Source: Shewanella litoralis (GTDB lineage Bacteria > Pseudomonadota > Gammaproteobacteria > Enterobacterales > Shewanellaceae). From it: a stretch of 64,000 bases of DNA. A program made the translations under genes and the position numbers. Of this stretch, positions 29,699 through 40,356 are shown one piece after another (within the stretch, counting starts at the first letter, position 1; each line of letters opens with the position of its first letter). Under the pieces are notes generated by a model. The model worked only from the letters and a program-made list of their open reading frames with translations. It was not told the origin of the DNA and made no database searches. The DNA is taken from positions 62,001-126,000 of the forward strand of contig NZ_WSRZ01000003.1 of the NCBI RefSeq assembly GCF_009828585.1. The letters run 5' to 3'.

Positions 29699-30169
29699 TT
29701 ACTTAACCACAGTTAGGTGACTTCTGCTTTTCGCTTTATCGTCTGAACTGCTCGTCTTGGTCGGTTTAGACGCGGTTGAAGGCTCTTCAACTGACTTAAT
29801 TGAAGATGGCACAGATGAAAGCTCATCGTGTTCATCTTCAATCATGTATGCATCTTCCATATCAAACACCGTACCAGCACCGTTTTCACGTGCATAAATG
29901 GCTACGATAGAGGCCATAGGTAAATACACGTTTTGCGGTACACCGCCAAAACGCGCATTAAACTCTACTGCATCATTGGTCATATGAAGATTGGCAACCG
30001 CTCCGGTAGCAATGTTTAACACGATTTGACCGTCTTTAACAAATTGCTGCGGAACCTGAGTACCTTTAACAAAAGCGTCCACGACAACATGCGGCGTCAA
30101 ATGGTTATCCATCAACCACTCATAATATGCACGCAATAAATACGGACGATTCGGTGTTATTGGTTTCAT
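29699..30169 (-). CDS. sspB: ClpXP protease specificity-enhancing factor SspB
   Basis: Adaptor that delivers ssrA-tagged proteins to ClpXP. 156 residues. Folded N-terminal domain PNRPYLLRAYYEWLMDN...PHVVVDA...VNIATGAVANL binds the tag; a disordered Ser/Thr/Lys-rich linker leads to the C-terminal ClpX-binding tail HLTVVK, matching the E. coli tail in LRVVK. Overlaps the sspA stop by 1 nt. Confidence 0.96.
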   Translation of the reverse strand: MKPITPNRPYLLRAYYEWLMDNHLTPHVVVDAFVKGTQVPQQFVKDGQIVLNIATGAVANLHMTNDAVEFNARFGGVPQNVYLPMASIVAIYARENGAGTVFDMEDAYMIEDEHDELSSVPSSIKSVEEPSTASKPTKTSSSDDKAKSRSHLTVVK

Positions 30170-30798
30170 TACATGCCCATGCGCATTTCGCGCTCAGCCT
30201 CAGTTAACGACGCTTTAAACGATTCGCGTTCAAAAATACGAGTCATATAAGCATTGATTTCTTTTGCTGTACGAGGGTCTAGGTTAATCCCTAATACTGG
30301 TAAGCGCCATAATAATGGGCCTAAATAGCAATCAGATAACCCAAACTCTTCGCTCATGAAGTATGGCATTTCAGCAAATACTGGAGCTAAAGCGACTAAA
30401 CTTTCAGTTAATTCTTTACGCGCTGCATCAGCTTTTTCACCTTTACGGATACGCTCAACAAGCGCATACCAGTCGGTGTCGATTCTGTGCATCATCAAAC
30501 GGCTTTGACCGCGAGATACCGGGTAAACAGGCATTAATGGAGGATGCGGGAAACGCTCATCCAAATACTCCATAATAATACGTGATTCGTACAACACTAA
30601 TTCGCGATCAACTAAGGTCGGTACTGAGTTGTATGGATTGACTTCAAGTAAGTCTTCAGGCATTTCACTTGGGTCTACCTGCAAAACATCAACGGTAACC
30701 CCTTTTTCAGCCAATACGATACGTACTTGGTGACTATATAAATCATCGGCACCAGAAAAAAGTGTCATGATAGAGCGCTTGTTGGCAGCAACAGCCAT
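30169..30798 (-). CDS. sspA: Stringent starvation protein A
   Basis: RNA-polymerase-associated GST-fold protein that lowers H-NS levels and helps stationary-phase stress responses. 209 residues (E. coli 212). N-terminal thioredoxin-like part with LFSGADDLYSHQVRIVLAEKG, the PTLVDRELVLYESRIIMEYLDERFPHP block, and an all-helical C-terminal domain. Operon with sspB. Confidence 0.96.
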   Translation of the reverse strand: MAVAANKRSIMTLFSGADDLYSHQVRIVLAEKGVTVDVLQVDPSEMPEDLLEVNPYNSVPTLVDRELVLYESRIIMEYLDERFPHPPLMPVYPVSRGQSRLMMHRIDTDWYALVERIRKGEKADAARKELTESLVALAPVFAEMPYFMSEEFGLSDCYLGPLLWRLPVLGINLDPRTAKEINAYMTRIFERESFKASLTEAEREMRMGM

Positions 30799-30813
30799 TG
30801 ATACCCTCCAGAA

Positions 30814-30855
30814 TCTAAAAAAAACAAAACAAACGAGGGGCTAAGCCCCCCGTTT
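30814..30855 (-). terminator. Terminator between petABC and sspAB
   Basis: On the minus strand AAACG-GGGGGC-TTA-GCCCC-TCGTTT folds with one mismatch, followed by TGTTTTGTTTTTTTT; 39 nt after the petC stop. Confidence 0.9.
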
Positions 30856-30893
30856 ACAATATGCGGATAATGTATAATAACCGTTATTGCTAG

Positions 30894-31592
30894 CTAGTGT
30901 ACATCTTTCCAGTACTCTTTCTTCAACAAATACGCAATGATGAAGAAAATAAACAAGAATCCTAGTACCCACATACCTAAAGCTTTACGCTCTAACTGTA
31001 CAGGTTCAGCTGAATAAACTAAGAAACCCGTGATATCACGAACCGCTTGGTCATACTCTTCTGCCGTCAATTTACCACCAGTGGTAACAAACGTGTCGTC
31101 TTCTTGTTTTACTGCAAGACCTTGTAAGTCTTGTAATACATGAGGCATACCCACTAATGGGAACACTGTGTTATTTACACCAAATGGACGAGTCTCATCA
31201 GCATAAAAACCTTTAAGGTACGAATAGACCCAGTCTTCACCACGTACACGAGCAACCAGCGTTAAATCTGGAGGCGCAGCACCAAACCATTTAGCAGCAT
31301 CGGCAGTAGGAATTGCGTTTTCCATTAAATCGCCAATTTTTGCATTGTTTAGAATGTACTTGCTACGCATATCATCGGTAGAAATACCGAGATCGGTAGC
31401 AACACGCTCATAACGCTGGTATTGAGTGCTATGACAACCAGAGCAGTATTGCTGGAATAAATCCAAACCGCGTACTAGCGACTCTTTATCATGCAGGTCA
31501 ACGTTAGCACTTTCTAAGTGAACATTGTGTCCACTCGCTGCCATCGCCAAAGATGGCAACAATGTAACTAATGCAATTAATAACTTTTTCAT
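30894..31592 (-). CDS. petC: Cytochrome c1 subunit of the bc1 complex
   Basis: 232 residues with a cleavable signal (MKKLLIALVTLLPSLAMA), single haem c motif CSGCH near residue 51, the axial Met expected in the region GMPH, and a C-terminal membrane anchor MWVLGFLFIFFIIAYLL ending in a Lys-rich tail. Accepts electrons from the Rieske protein and passes them to soluble cytochromes. Its start overlaps petB by 1 nt. Confidence 0.96.
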   Translation of the reverse strand: MKKLLIALVTLLPSLAMAASGHNVHLESANVDLHDKESLVRGLDLFQQYCSGCHSTQYQRYERVATDLGISTDDMRSKYILNNAKIGDLMENAIPTADAAKWFGAAPPDLTLVARVRGEDWVYSYLKGFYADETRPFGVNNTVFPLVGMPHVLQDLQGLAVKQEDDTFVTTGGKLTAEEYDQAVRDITGFLVYSAEPVQLERKALGMWVLGFLFIFFIIAYLLKKEYWKDVH

Positions 31593-32806
31593 TAGTGTGT
31601 CACCCTCGTTGGTACTTCTTTTGTTTTCTCATTTTTACTGTAAACCCATAAGGCTACAAAGAAAGCAAAGTAAGTGAAAGTGAAAATACGTGCCGCAATA
31701 GTCAGCTCTGGAGTGGCAGGAACCACACCTAAATAACCAAGGATAATGAACGACACAGTAAACTGAGCAATGTTGATCTTGTGGATCGTGCTGCGATAGC
31801 GAATAGACTTCACTTTACAACGGTCAAGCCATGGCAGAATAAATAACACTGCAATCGACAGACCCATACCAATGACACCCACTAACTTATCAGGGATAGC
31901 ACGTAAAATGGCATAGAAAGGTGTGAAGTACCAAACTGGCGCAATATGTTCTGGTGTTTTCATTGGGTTAGCCGCTTCAAAGTTTGGCTTCTCAAGGAAG
32001 TATCCACCGCCCTCAGGCATGAAGAACAACACATAACAGAACACGATTAAGAAGCCCGCTACACCCATAATATCTTTTACGGTGTAATAAGGGTGGAATG
32101 GAATACCATCGATAGGCCATCCGTTCTCATCTTTGTTCTTTTTAATTTCAACACCATCTGGGTTATTTGATCCCACTTCATGCAGTGCAATTAAGTGTAA
32201 GAACACTAATACAACTAGCACAAGCGGCAGCGCAATAACGTGTAATGCGAAGAAACGGTTTAGCGTAGCACCCGAAATAACGTAGTCACCACGGATCCAC
32301 AATGTTAGGTCATCACCAATAATAGGGATAGCGCCAAACAAAGAGATAATTACCTGTGCACCCCAGTAAGACATTTGTCCCCAAGGTAGCAAGTAACCCA
32401 TGAATGCTTCAGCCATTAACACAAGGAAAATCAACATACCAAACAGCCATAATAGCTCTCTTGGTTTTTGATAAGAACCGTAGATTAAACCACGGAACAT
32501 GTGCATATAGATGACAAAGAAGAACGCCGATGCACCGGTTGAGTGCATGTAACGTAATAACCAACCGTACTCAACATCACGCATGATGTATTCAACAGAA
32601 GCAAACGCGCCCTCTGCTGTTGGTACGTAATTCATGGTTAACCAAATACCCGTAAGCAATTGGTTAACAAGAACTAATAACGCTAATGAACCAAAGAAAT
32701 ACCAAAAGTTGAAGTTCTTTGGTGTCGCATACTGGCCCACGTGACGATTATAAGTCGCCGTCATTGGGATGCGCGCATCAATCCAATCAATAATATTCTT
32801 AACCAT
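31592..32806 (-). CDS. petB: Cytochrome b subunit of the bc1 complex
   Basis: 404 residues, eight predicted membrane helices. Haem-ligand histidine pairs lie in helices B and D (LLRYMHSTGASAFFFVIYMH and RFFALHVIALPLVLVVLVFLH), and the quinol-site motif appears as PVWYFTPFYAILRA (PEWY-type, here PVWY). Full-length cytochrome b, not the split b6 form. Confidence 0.97.
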   Translation of the reverse strand: MVKNIIDWIDARIPMTATYNRHVGQYATPKNFNFWYFFGSLALLVLVNQLLTGIWLTMNYVPTAEGAFASVEYIMRDVEYGWLLRYMHSTGASAFFFVIYMHMFRGLIYGSYQKPRELLWLFGMLIFLVLMAEAFMGYLLPWGQMSYWGAQVIISLFGAIPIIGDDLTLWIRGDYVISGATLNRFFALHVIALPLVLVVLVFLHLIALHEVGSNNPDGVEIKKNKDENGWPIDGIPFHPYYTVKDIMGVAGFLIVFCYVLFFMPEGGGYFLEKPNFEAANPMKTPEHIAPVWYFTPFYAILRAIPDKLVGVIGMGLSIAVLFILPWLDRCKVKSIRYRSTIHKINIAQFTVSFIILGYLGVVPATPELTIAARIFTFTYFAFFVALWVYSKNEKTKEVPTRVTH

Positions 32807-33396
32807 TACGCCGCTCCTGTGTCTTCACCGATAAGCACGGTAGCGTCATCGACATATTTGTGTGGCGGGATCACAAGGTTCAATGGTGCTGGAACACCCT
32901 GGAACACACGACCAGCCATGTCGAATTTAGAACCATGACAAGGACAGAAGAAACCAGATGTTACCCCTTCAACTTGTTCACCAAATGAATCAGGTAAATA
33001 AGTAGGCGAACAACCTAGGTGAGTACAGATACCGACTGCAATGAAGAACTCAGGCTTAATAGAACGTGCAGGGTTAGTTGCATATTCTGGTTGCTGCATT
33101 TCTTCTGAAGCAGGATCGCGTAATTGTCCGTCTAGAGATTTAAGATTCTCTAGCACAGCTTCTGTACGACGAACGACCCAAACCGGTTTTCCGCGCCATT
33201 CGACACGAATTAACTGACCTGGTTCTACTTTACTAATGTTTACTTCGACCGGCGCACCTGCAGCTTTCGCCTTGGCGCTCGGATTCCATGACTTGATGAA
33301 AGGAACCGCTACAGCGACGGCACCAGCACCACCTACTACGGCGGTTGCGGCTGTCAGGAATCTGCGACGTCCGGTATCGACTGGCGCATTGCTCAT
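32806..33396 (-). CDS. petA: Rieske iron-sulphur subunit of the bc1 complex
   Basis: 196 residues. N-terminal Tat-type signal anchor (GRRRFLTAATAVVGGAGAVAVAVP) and the two cluster-binding loops CTHLGCSP and CPCHGSKFD with two Cys and two His ligands. First gene of petABC; start and stop codons overlap by one nucleotide along the operon. Confidence 0.97.
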   Translation of the reverse strand: MSNAPVDTGRRRFLTAATAVVGGAGAVAVAVPFIKSWNPSAKAKAAGAPVEVNISKVEPGQLIRVEWRGKPVWVVRRTEAVLENLKSLDGQLRDPASEEMQQPEYATNPARSIKPEFFIAVGICTHLGCSPTYLPDSFGEQVEGVTSGFFCPCHGSKFDMAGRVFQGVPAPLNLVIPPHKYVDDATVLIGEDTGAA

Positions 33397-33802
33397 CCAT
33401 TTATCTCCCAGAGGGTGTTGGAATTTTTATATTTCAATACTTTAGCGACCAAAATGGTAAAACGCTAAAATCATAGTTTGAGGCGGTGCTCATTATAGCG
33501 AAAAATTAGAACCAGATCATAGCGAAAACACTCATCTATGTTGAGGATATTAACATTTTTTTCAAAATGGCATATAAATCAGTAGTTTTTTAACAATCTT
33601 ATCGATGAAGATATATCAAAATAATCATTTATTCCCATATCTTATCAACTGCTTATATACATTTTTGGTTAAAATTAATGAAAAGCAGCCATCGCTTGCC
33701 AGAGAAAGGGATTTTTAGAAAAAATGAATTTGAATTGCAGATACAAAAAAGCTCAGCAGTTGCTGAGCTTTTCATCATATAGGCACTAAAGCTAGCTCAC
33801 GG
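33397..33802. other. 406-bp interval between hflC and petA
   Basis: Contains the petA leader, where TTTAGCG (33441-33447) and CGCTAAA (33463-33469) form an inverted repeat with an inner ACC/GGT pairing, then about 250 bp of AT-rich sequence without recognisable signals, then the hflC terminator. No ORF. Confidence 0.45.
33744..33774 (-). terminator. Terminator after hflC
   Basis: AAAAGCTCAGC pairs with GCTGAGCTTTT around a 4-nt loop; on the minus strand a TTTTTT run follows. It lies 30 nt after the hflC stop. Confidence 0.92.
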
Positions 33803-34681
33803 TTATTTACCGTTTGAAGACTTCATGTACTTGAAGAAGTCACCTTCTGGTTCTAACACCATCACGTCATTTTTACCTGCAAAGCTTTCTTTGTAGGCTT
33901 CTAGACTGCGCAAGAAGTTATAGAACTCGGCATCTTTACTGTAAGTGTCAGCGTAAATCTTGGCAGCAAGAGCATCACCTTCACCACGAATAGTAAGGGC
34001 TTTACGCTCAGCTTCAGCAATTTTTACGGTAACGTTAGCATCAATTGTTGCGCGAATAATTTCAGCTTGCTCTTTACCTTGTGCACGATGCTCTTTCGCC
34101 ACAGCTTGACGTTCAGCACGCATACGTTGGTAAATACTGTTACTCACATTTGCAGGTAAGTTAATTTGCTTAACCCGCACGTCAACCACTTCGATACCTA
34201 AGTTTTCAGCGCTTTCAGAAGCATTTTGTAATGCATCTGTTTGCAACTCGTCACGCTTACCAGATACGATTTCTTTAATCGTGCGACGTCCAAACTCAGT
34301 GCGTAAATCGTTGTTGATTTTGGCTTGTAATAGGCTTTCTGCATTGGCTTTAATACCGCCATTGGTAGAAAGGTAATACTTTTCAAAATCATGAATACGC
34401 CACTTAACGTATGAATCAACCATTAAGTCTTTCTTTTCAGAAGTCACAAAACGATCGGCTGCACCGTCTAACGTTTGAATACGCGCATCTAAGTAACGTA
34501 CTTTGTCAACGACAGGCAGCTTAAAGTGTAAACCTGGCGCAAACACTTTTGTCACATTATCGTCTTTAAGGACTTTACCAAAGCGAGCCACAATTGCACG
34601 TTCGCCTTCGTTAACCACCATTAAAGATGAAAAACCAATACCTAAAATGACGACTAAAATGATCAGAGCAAATCTACCCAT
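33803..34681 (-). CDS. hflC: FtsH protease modulator HflC
   Basis: 292-residue SPFH/prohibitin-family protein anchored by one N-terminal membrane helix (ALIILVVILGIGFSSLMVV). With HflK it forms a large periplasmic cage around FtsH and tunes degradation of membrane proteins. The stretch VNEGERAIVARFGK begins the SPFH domain; a long coiled coil follows (QRMRAERQAVAKEHRAQGK). It starts 2 nt after hflK. Confidence 0.97.
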   Translation of the reverse strand: MGRFALIILVVILGIGFSSLMVVNEGERAIVARFGKVLKDDNVTKVFAPGLHFKLPVVDKVRYLDARIQTLDGAADRFVTSEKKDLMVDSYVKWRIHDFEKYYLSTNGGIKANAESLLQAKINNDLRTEFGRRTIKEIVSGKRDELQTDALQNASESAENLGIEVVDVRVKQINLPANVSNSIYQRMRAERQAVAKEHRAQGKEQAEIIRATIDANVTVKIAEAERKALTIRGEGDALAAKIYADTYSKDAEFYNFLRSLEAYKESFAGKNDVMVLEPEGDFFKYMKSSNGK

Positions 34682-34683
34682 GA

Positions 34684-35844
34684 TTAGTTCCTCCCTTGGC
34701 GAAGACGATCTTCGCGGCTGAGACGCCCATCAGACGACATGCTAGTGATCGGTGTGTTCACGCTGTTATTTGATACAGAGTTAACATGACGCTCCGCTTC
34801 AGGCTCAGTAGCTGGACGCGAACTTTTAGACGCATCCATTAACTTATCCAACGGTAAATACATCAAGTTGCCATTGTTTTTAGCATCAATTAACACTTTG
34901 TTGGTATCAGACATGACCGCTTGCATCGCATCTAAATATAAACGATTACGTGTAACCGCTGGCGCAGCTTTATACTCTGGCAATAATTTCTCAAAGCGAG
35001 CAACTTTACCTTGAGCTTCTAACACTTCACGTTCTTTATAAGCATTAGCTTGTTGGGCCATACGTTCAACTTGACCACGAGCTTTAGGTTCAATTTCACG
35101 AGCATAAGCTTCTGCTTCACGAATAAAGCGTTGTTCATCTTCCTGAGCTGAAATAGCATCGTCAAATGCATCTTTCACTTCTTCAGGTGGACGTGCTGGT
35201 AAAAAGTTAACATCACGGATTTGCAAACCAAGCTTATAAGGCTCAATAATACGCTCTAACTCTTTCCAGGTGTCACGACGAATCGCATCACGTCCGGTCG
35301 TTAGAATATCATCCATGCGGTTATGACCGATGACGTAACGCAATGCACTGTCTGTTGCTTCACGTAAACTTTCGTTAGCTTCGACGGCACTAAATAAGTA
35401 CGAATAAGCGTCAGAGACACTGTACTGGACCACTAATTCAACTTTCACAACGTTTTCATCAGACGTTAACATACTGCCAGATGCTGGGATCGAACGGAAC
35501 GTCTCTACGTCTACGGTATACACTTCATCAATAAACGTTGCTTTCCAGTGTAAACCAGAACTCACTTCACCAATGTGTTGACCAAAACGAAGTAACACGC
35601 CGCGCTCAGCTTCTTTAACTGTATACAATCCTGATAAGCCCCAAATAATTAAGGCAATAACAGCGATCACAATCAGTATAGATGAGTTGAATGGTTGGCC
35701 AGATGCGGAGTTGCCGCCTTTGCCACCAAAACGTTTTGATAAGTTACGAAAAACTTCGTCGAGATCCGGTGGCCCTTTATCGTTACCACCTTTATTTCCC
35801 CAAGGGTCTTTATTACCCTTGTTACCGGGCTCATTCCAAGCCAT
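34684..35844 (-). CDS. hflK: FtsH protease modulator HflK
   Basis: 386 residues. Glycine- and Asn-rich cytoplasmic N-terminus (NEPGNKGNKDPWGNKGGNDKGPPDLDE), one membrane helix (ILIVIAVIALIIWGLSGLY), then the SPFH domain (VKEAERGVLLRFGQ) and coiled coil. Partner of HflC; hflX-hflK-hflC order as in E. coli. Confidence 0.97.
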   Translation of the reverse strand: MAWNEPGNKGNKDPWGNKGGNDKGPPDLDEVFRNLSKRFGGKGGNSASGQPFNSSILIVIAVIALIIWGLSGLYTVKEAERGVLLRFGQHIGEVSSGLHWKATFIDEVYTVDVETFRSIPASGSMLTSDENVVKVELVVQYSVSDAYSYLFSAVEANESLREATDSALRYVIGHNRMDDILTTGRDAIRRDTWKELERIIEPYKLGLQIRDVNFLPARPPEEVKDAFDDAISAQEDEQRFIREAEAYAREIEPKARGQVERMAQQANAYKEREVLEAQGKVARFEKLLPEYKAAPAVTRNRLYLDAMQAVMSDTNKVLIDAKNNGNLMYLPLDKLMDASKSSRPATEPEAERHVNSVSNNSVNTPITSMSSDGRLSREDRLRQGRN

Positions 35845-35877
35845 TTAGCACTCCATAATTGGATGAAATAAATGAGA

Positions 35878-37185
35878 TTAACAAGTGACGTCTATTTCTG
35901 AAGGTTCAAAAATAAATGCCTCTAATTCCCCCTGACTCTGTTTAGCTAATCGGCGCCAGTCGGCATCCGATAAACGAACAGATAAAATACAGTTCCCCAG
36001 ATCGTCATAGTCTTTCTGCTGTATTGCATCCAGTCGATAAAACTGGCCAAGATAATGCCCTGCTGATGCAGGTATCTTCAATGTAAGCTCGCGGATAACC
36101 TCACCGATTAACTCGGTAATGGCTTTCAACAGCAAATCAAATCCAATGCGTTTTTGCGCAGAAACCCATACACGCTCAGGTTTTCCGTCTTCACCGTAAT
36201 CAATACGAGGCGCAAAATCTTCAAGTAAATCAATTTTGTTACATACCACTAATTGCGTAATTTCATCAGCATCAATTTCTTCCAGAACGCGTTGGACCTG
36301 GTCAAAATTTTCAGTCATGTTTTCATCTGCACAATCTACAACATGTAGCAAGATTTCAGCTTGACGAGTTTCTTGCAATGTGGCTTTAAACGCCGCCACT
36401 AAGTCATGCGGTAAGTGACGAATAAACCCTACGGTGTCTGCTAAAATCACAGCGCCGTCTGGTAGCGACAACTTACGTAATGTTGGATCTAATGTGGCAA
36501 ACAACTGATCGGCTGCATACACATCCGAAGATGTTAGCGAATTAAACAACGTTGACTTGCCGGCGTTGGTATAACCGACTAATGACACTGTTGCTAGATC
36601 GCTTCGCTTGCGTGCACGACGGCTTTGCTCACGTTGTTTGTCAACCTTATCGAGGCGGCGATTAATATTCTTAATTCGCCCTCGCAGTAAACGACGGTCT
36701 GTTTCAAGCTGGGTTTCCCCTGGCCCTCGCATCCCGATACCACCTTTTTGTCTTTCTAAGTGAGTCCAGCCACGAATTAAGCGCGTTGACATGTGGCGCA
36801 GTTGCGCTAGCTCCACTTGCAACTTACCTTCATGAGTTCTTGCTCGTTGAGCAAAAATATCAAGAATTAGTGTGGTCCGGTCTAGTACTCGACACTGACA
36901 AACCATTTCAAGATTACGTTCTTGAGCAGGGCTCAAAGCGTGATTAAAAATCACTACATTGGCTTCTGTTGCTGCAACCATCGCAGCAAGTTCTTCGGCC
37001 TTACCGGTACCGATAAAAAACTTACGATCCGGTGAGCGTCGACTGCCAGTAATCACTCCTACAGAGCGAGCACCAGCAGATTCAACTAATAACTGCAACT
37101 CAAGTAAATCTTCTCGACGTTCTTCGTCAGAAAAGTCGATATGAACCAGTACCGCTGTTTCACCCGCTTCATAACGATCAAACAA
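35878..37185 (-). CDS. hflX: Ribosome-splitting GTPase HflX
   Basis: 435 residues. N-terminal HflX domain with the glycine-rich element ERQKGGIGMRGPGETQLE, then GTPase motifs GYTNAGKSTLFN (G1), LADTVGF (G3) and CNKID (G4). It splits or rescues 70S ribosomes under stress. The start is TTG: MFDRYEAGETAVLVHI aligns from the first residue with E. coli HflX, which also uses an unusual start; AAGGA lies 9 nt upstream. It follows hfq by 19 nt. Confidence 0.96.
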   Translation of the reverse strand: MFDRYEAGETAVLVHIDFSDEERREDLLELQLLVESAGARSVGVITGSRRSPDRKFFIGTGKAEELAAMVAATEANVVIFNHALSPAQERNLEMVCQCRVLDRTTLILDIFAQRARTHEGKLQVELAQLRHMSTRLIRGWTHLERQKGGIGMRGPGETQLETDRRLLRGRIKNINRRLDKVDKQREQSRRARKRSDLATVSLVGYTNAGKSTLFNSLTSSDVYAADQLFATLDPTLRKLSLPDGAVILADTVGFIRHLPHDLVAAFKATLQETRQAEILLHVVDCADENMTENFDQVQRVLEEIDADEITQLVVCNKIDLLEDFAPRIDYGEDGKPERVWVSAQKRIGFDLLLKAITELIGEVIRELTLKIPASAGHYLGQFYRLDAIQQKDYDDLGNCILSVRLSDADWRRLAKQSQGELEAFIFEPSEIDVTC

Positions 37186-37204
37186 AAAGTATCTTCCTTT
37201 TCAA

Positions 37205-37462
37205 TTATTCAGCAGCGCTGTCTTCACCATGGGCAGTGCCCTGATGACTAGAGACATTAAATGGGCGCGCTGGTACTACTGTTGAAATAGCGTGTTTGTA
37301 AACCATTTGGCTCACTGTATTTTTAAGTAAGATCACAAATTGATCGAATGATTCAACCTGGCCTTGTAACTTAATACCATTCACTAAATAAATAGAGACT
37401 GGTACACGCTCTCGACGCAATGCGTTCAAAAATGGGTCTTGTAAAGATTGCCCCTTAGCCAT
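37205..37462 (-). CDS. hfq: RNA chaperone Hfq
   Basis: 85 residues from ATG 37462 ([13 protein letters not shown]), preceded by AAAGGA at 8 nt; a TTG at 37468 is not needed. Sm1 motif [27 protein letters not shown] and Sm2 [10 protein letters not shown] are intact, so the hexamer and both RNA faces should form. The C-terminal tail is short. Lies in the conserved miaA-hfq-hflX order. Confidence 0.98.
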   Translation of the reverse strand: MAKGQSLQDPFLNALRRERVPVSIYLVNGIKLQGQVESFDQFVILLKNTVSQMVYKHAISTVVPARPFNVSSHQGTAHGEDSAAE

Positions 37463-37546
37463 TTTCAATTTCCTTTTTTATTTTATAAATATGTTGAATT
37501 AAGTTTTATTGTTTAGTTTTAGTATTATACAGCAACGGCTAATAAG

Positions 37547-38473
37547 CTAGCGGCTTTGTCGCATAAGCGTAACTAAATTCCCTTCTACACCACTTTCAAG
37601 CCACTGTAAATCAGGCCAACTCCTCAACCATGTTAATTGACGTTTGGCCAATTGCCTAGTGGCTGCGGTAGCTTTTTCGACCATAGTCGCATGATCAAAT
37701 TCATTATCAAGGTACTGCCAACACTGCCTGTAACCTACACAGCGCATCGATGGCATATCTAAATGTAAATCCCCACGGGCTTTTAACGTAGCAACTTCAT
37801 CGATAAAACCTTGGTCTAGCATGATGTTAAAACGCTTTGCGATTAACTCATGTAACACTTTTCTGTCATTGGGTGCAATCGCAAATTGCACTACATCATA
37901 CGGCAAAGCAGCTGACTTAGTCTGCGTTAACTCTGTCATTGTTTTACCGCTGATACGATAAACTTCTAGTGCACGCGACAAACGTTGCGGATCATTTGGG
38001 TGAATACGCTCCCCCGCAACAGGGTCAATACTACACAACTCTTGATGCAGTGCGTCCCAACCCTGTGCTTCTGCCTGTAACAAAATCTGTTGTCTAACGG
38101 CATCATCTGCACTGGGCAAAGGTGATAAGCCTTCTAACAATGCCTTAAAATACATCATGGTACCACCTACAAGAAGTGGTGTTTTACCACGAGCAATAAT
38201 ATCTTCAATGGCGACAAGTGCATCGCGACGGAAATCTGCGGCAGAATAGCTTTCGCTCGGATCGAGAATATCAATCAATCTGTGCGGCGCTAAGGCCAAT
38301 TCTTGTGCAGAAGGTTTAGCTGAACCCACATCCATACCACGATATATTAACGCTGAGTCTACTGAGATAATTTCGCAATTATGCTGCGTTGCCATCTCTA
38401 TAGCTAATGCCGTTTTACCTGAAGCCGTAGGCCCCATCAAAAATATCACTTTCGGCCGATTGATAGTGTTCAC
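37547..38473 (-). CDS. miaA: tRNA dimethylallyltransferase MiaA
   Basis: Isopentenylates A37 of tRNAs reading codons that begin with U. 308 residues (E. coli 316). P-loop [11 protein letters not shown] near residue 13, [16 protein letters not shown] and the tRNA-binding block [13 protein letters not shown]. Starts 1 nt after mutL. Confidence 0.97.
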   Translation of the reverse strand: MNTINRPKVIFLMGPTASGKTALAIEMATQHNCEIISVDSALIYRGMDVGSAKPSAQELALAPHRLIDILDPSESYSAADFRRDALVAIEDIIARGKTPLLVGGTMMYFKALLEGLSPLPSADDAVRQQILLQAEAQGWDALHQELCSIDPVAGERIHPNDPQRLSRALEVYRISGKTMTELTQTKSAALPYDVVQFAIAPNDRKVLHELIAKRFNIMLDQGFIDEVATLKARGDLHLDMPSMRCVGYRQCWQYLDNEFDHATMVEKATAATRQLAKRQLTWLRSWPDLQWLESGVEGNLVTLMRQSR

Positions 38474-38474
38474 G

Positions 38475-40355
38475 TTAATTATCTTTCATCCACGTTTGCC
38501 AAGGTAAATCAGTAGCCTGGGCATAAACTGTTTGCTTAATTGTATCGTCTAACAAACAAAAACTCTGCCAAACATTTTGTGCAGATTCAAATTGCACTAG
38601 GCTTTGTTTAGCTAACCAGTCCGCTATTGCACTTTCATTAGGTAGTTCTAGCGCTATCCATTGTAAAAACTCAGGGATAACAATTGCTAATTGGCTCTCC
38701 CTCAAATATGGGGGCACTTTTTTAATAATCAACTGCTGATAGCGAATACTTAGTTCAATACCCATTTGACGCAGTAATTGATCACGGGTTGATAATATTT
38801 CGCTCCAATCCGGGTCAACGGCTATGGCAACAGGCATGAGTAAGGGTTGTGACACTAAACCATTGACTAACTTGGCTATAATTTCAGCTTTTCTCACCGC
38901 TAACAGTACCACTTTAAACGGCAATAATGACAAGGCATCGTCTTGGCAAATAACCCAGTGTGCACCCGATAATAAAGGCGGCATGCTGGTTTGCAAACTC
39001 ACTTCGCTTATGTGTTGTTCTTGTTTAGCTGCAGGGGTTTGCAATAATTGAGCATAATTGGCTATGGCTGTTTTAGTCACTCCATTTGCGGCGATAGCTG
39101 TAGGCTTTTTATCATAACTTGGCTTAACTGCAGCTGAAGAACTCCCAAAAGACGCACTGTTTTTACCCGGGACATGCATCGTTCCAAATGGGCTAGTACT
39201 ATTTATTGTCCTTTCAGTTGCAGGGGGAGTGAATAAATCCGCCTTTGCCCCTGTAAAAATGGCTTCATCTAGTGTCGATGAGGTTTGAGGTTCATACTTT
39301 GCCACATTCTGAACAGAGTCATGTTTTTCCGGCTCAATGAACGCCTCTGTTAACACTGATGGCGGCATTTGCAATAATGCCGACTGTAACGCTTGTAAAA
39401 TAAAATCATGTACATAGCGAGATTGATGAAAGCGCACCTCATGTTTAGCGGGGTGCACATTAACATCCACTTGATGCGGGTCAAGCGCTAACATCAGCAC
39501 ATAGCCTGGTTGATGCTCTATACCGTGCTCAGCAAATGCTTGTTTTACGGCATGGTTAACCAAACGGTCTCTGACTAATCTGCCATTGACGTAGAAAAAG
39601 CTGGTGTCGGTGATCACGCTATCGTGAGGTGATTGTAGGTAACCACTTAACGATAATCCATCGTGCTCACATGCAATACTTAGAGCTTGCTCGGCAAATG
39701 CACGACCACAGATTTGAGCAAGACGTTGCTGGCTTTGAATGTCGGTGTTTGCCGGACGGTATTGACGCACTAATTTTCCATTGTGCGTGAGTGCAAAATG
39801 GATATCGCTGCGCGCGATTGCTATGCGCTTTAACCACTCATCAATATGAGTAAATTCGGTTTTATCGCTTTTTAAAAATCGACGTCTTGCGGGCGTGTTA
39901 AAGAACAAATCGACCACTTCAATCGTCGACCCTTGTGGATGCGCAGCCGGCGTGACTTTGACATCCATTTGCGAACCTTCTGCATAGGCCTGCCAGGCTT
40001 CGGTTTGCTCAGCGGTTTTTGACGTTAATGTTAATCGCGATACCGAACTAATACTGGCTAATGCTTCACCACGAAATCCAAAACTAAGAATGGCTTCAAG
40101 GTCGTCCAAAGTATGCACTTTAGAGGTCGCATGTCTAGACAATGCCAAGGCCAATTCGTCCTTGGCAATACCTGCGCCGTTGTCACGGATACGGATGAGC
40201 TTACTACCGCCTTTGTCGATATCAATATCAACTCGGGTCGCTCCGGCATCTAGACTATTCTCAACCAGCTCTTTAACCACAGACGCAGGCCGTTCAACTA
40301 CTTCGCCAGCAGCTATTTGGTTAGCTAATTGTGGTGGGAGTAGTTGAATAGCCAT
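38475..40355 (-). CDS. mutL: DNA mismatch repair protein MutL
   Basis: 626 residues (E. coli 615). GHKL ATPase motifs: [32 protein letters not shown] near residues 30-110, and [13 protein letters not shown]. The central linker (residues 340-430) is poorly conserved and Ser/Thr-rich; the C-terminal dimerisation domain lacks the DQHAX2EX4E endonuclease motif, as expected in bacteria with MutH. Confidence 0.97.
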   Translation of the reverse strand: MAIQLLPPQLANQIAAGEVVERPASVVKELVENSLDAGATRVDIDIDKGGSKLIRIRDNGAGIAKDELALALSRHATSKVHTLDDLEAILSFGFRGEALASISSVSRLTLTSKTAEQTEAWQAYAEGSQMDVKVTPAAHPQGSTIEVVDLFFNTPARRRFLKSDKTEFTHIDEWLKRIAIARSDIHFALTHNGKLVRQYRPANTDIQSQQRLAQICGRAFAEQALSIACEHDGLSLSGYLQSPHDSVITDTSFFYVNGRLVRDRLVNHAVKQAFAEHGIEHQPGYVLMLALDPHQVDVNVHPAKHEVRFHQSRYVHDFILQALQSALLQMPPSVLTEAFIEPEKHDSVQNVAKYEPQTSSTLDEAIFTGAKADLFTPPATERTINSTSPFGTMHVPGKNSASFGSSSAAVKPSYDKKPTAIAANGVTKTAIANYAQLLQTPAAKQEQHISEVSLQTSMPPLLSGAHWVICQDDALSLLPFKVVLLAVRKAEIIAKLVNGLVSQPLLMPVAIAVDPDWSEILSTRDQLLRQMGIELSIRYQQLIIKKVPPYLRESQLAIVIPEFLQWIALELPNESAIADWLAKQSLVQFESAQNVWQSFCLLDDTIKQTVYAQATDLPWQTWMKDN

Positions 40356-40356
40356 G

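Noticed and set aside
37463-37468. TTG 37468 as hfq start
   Set aside because: Hfq orthologues begin MAKGQSLQ, and the ribosome site spacing fits ATG 37462.
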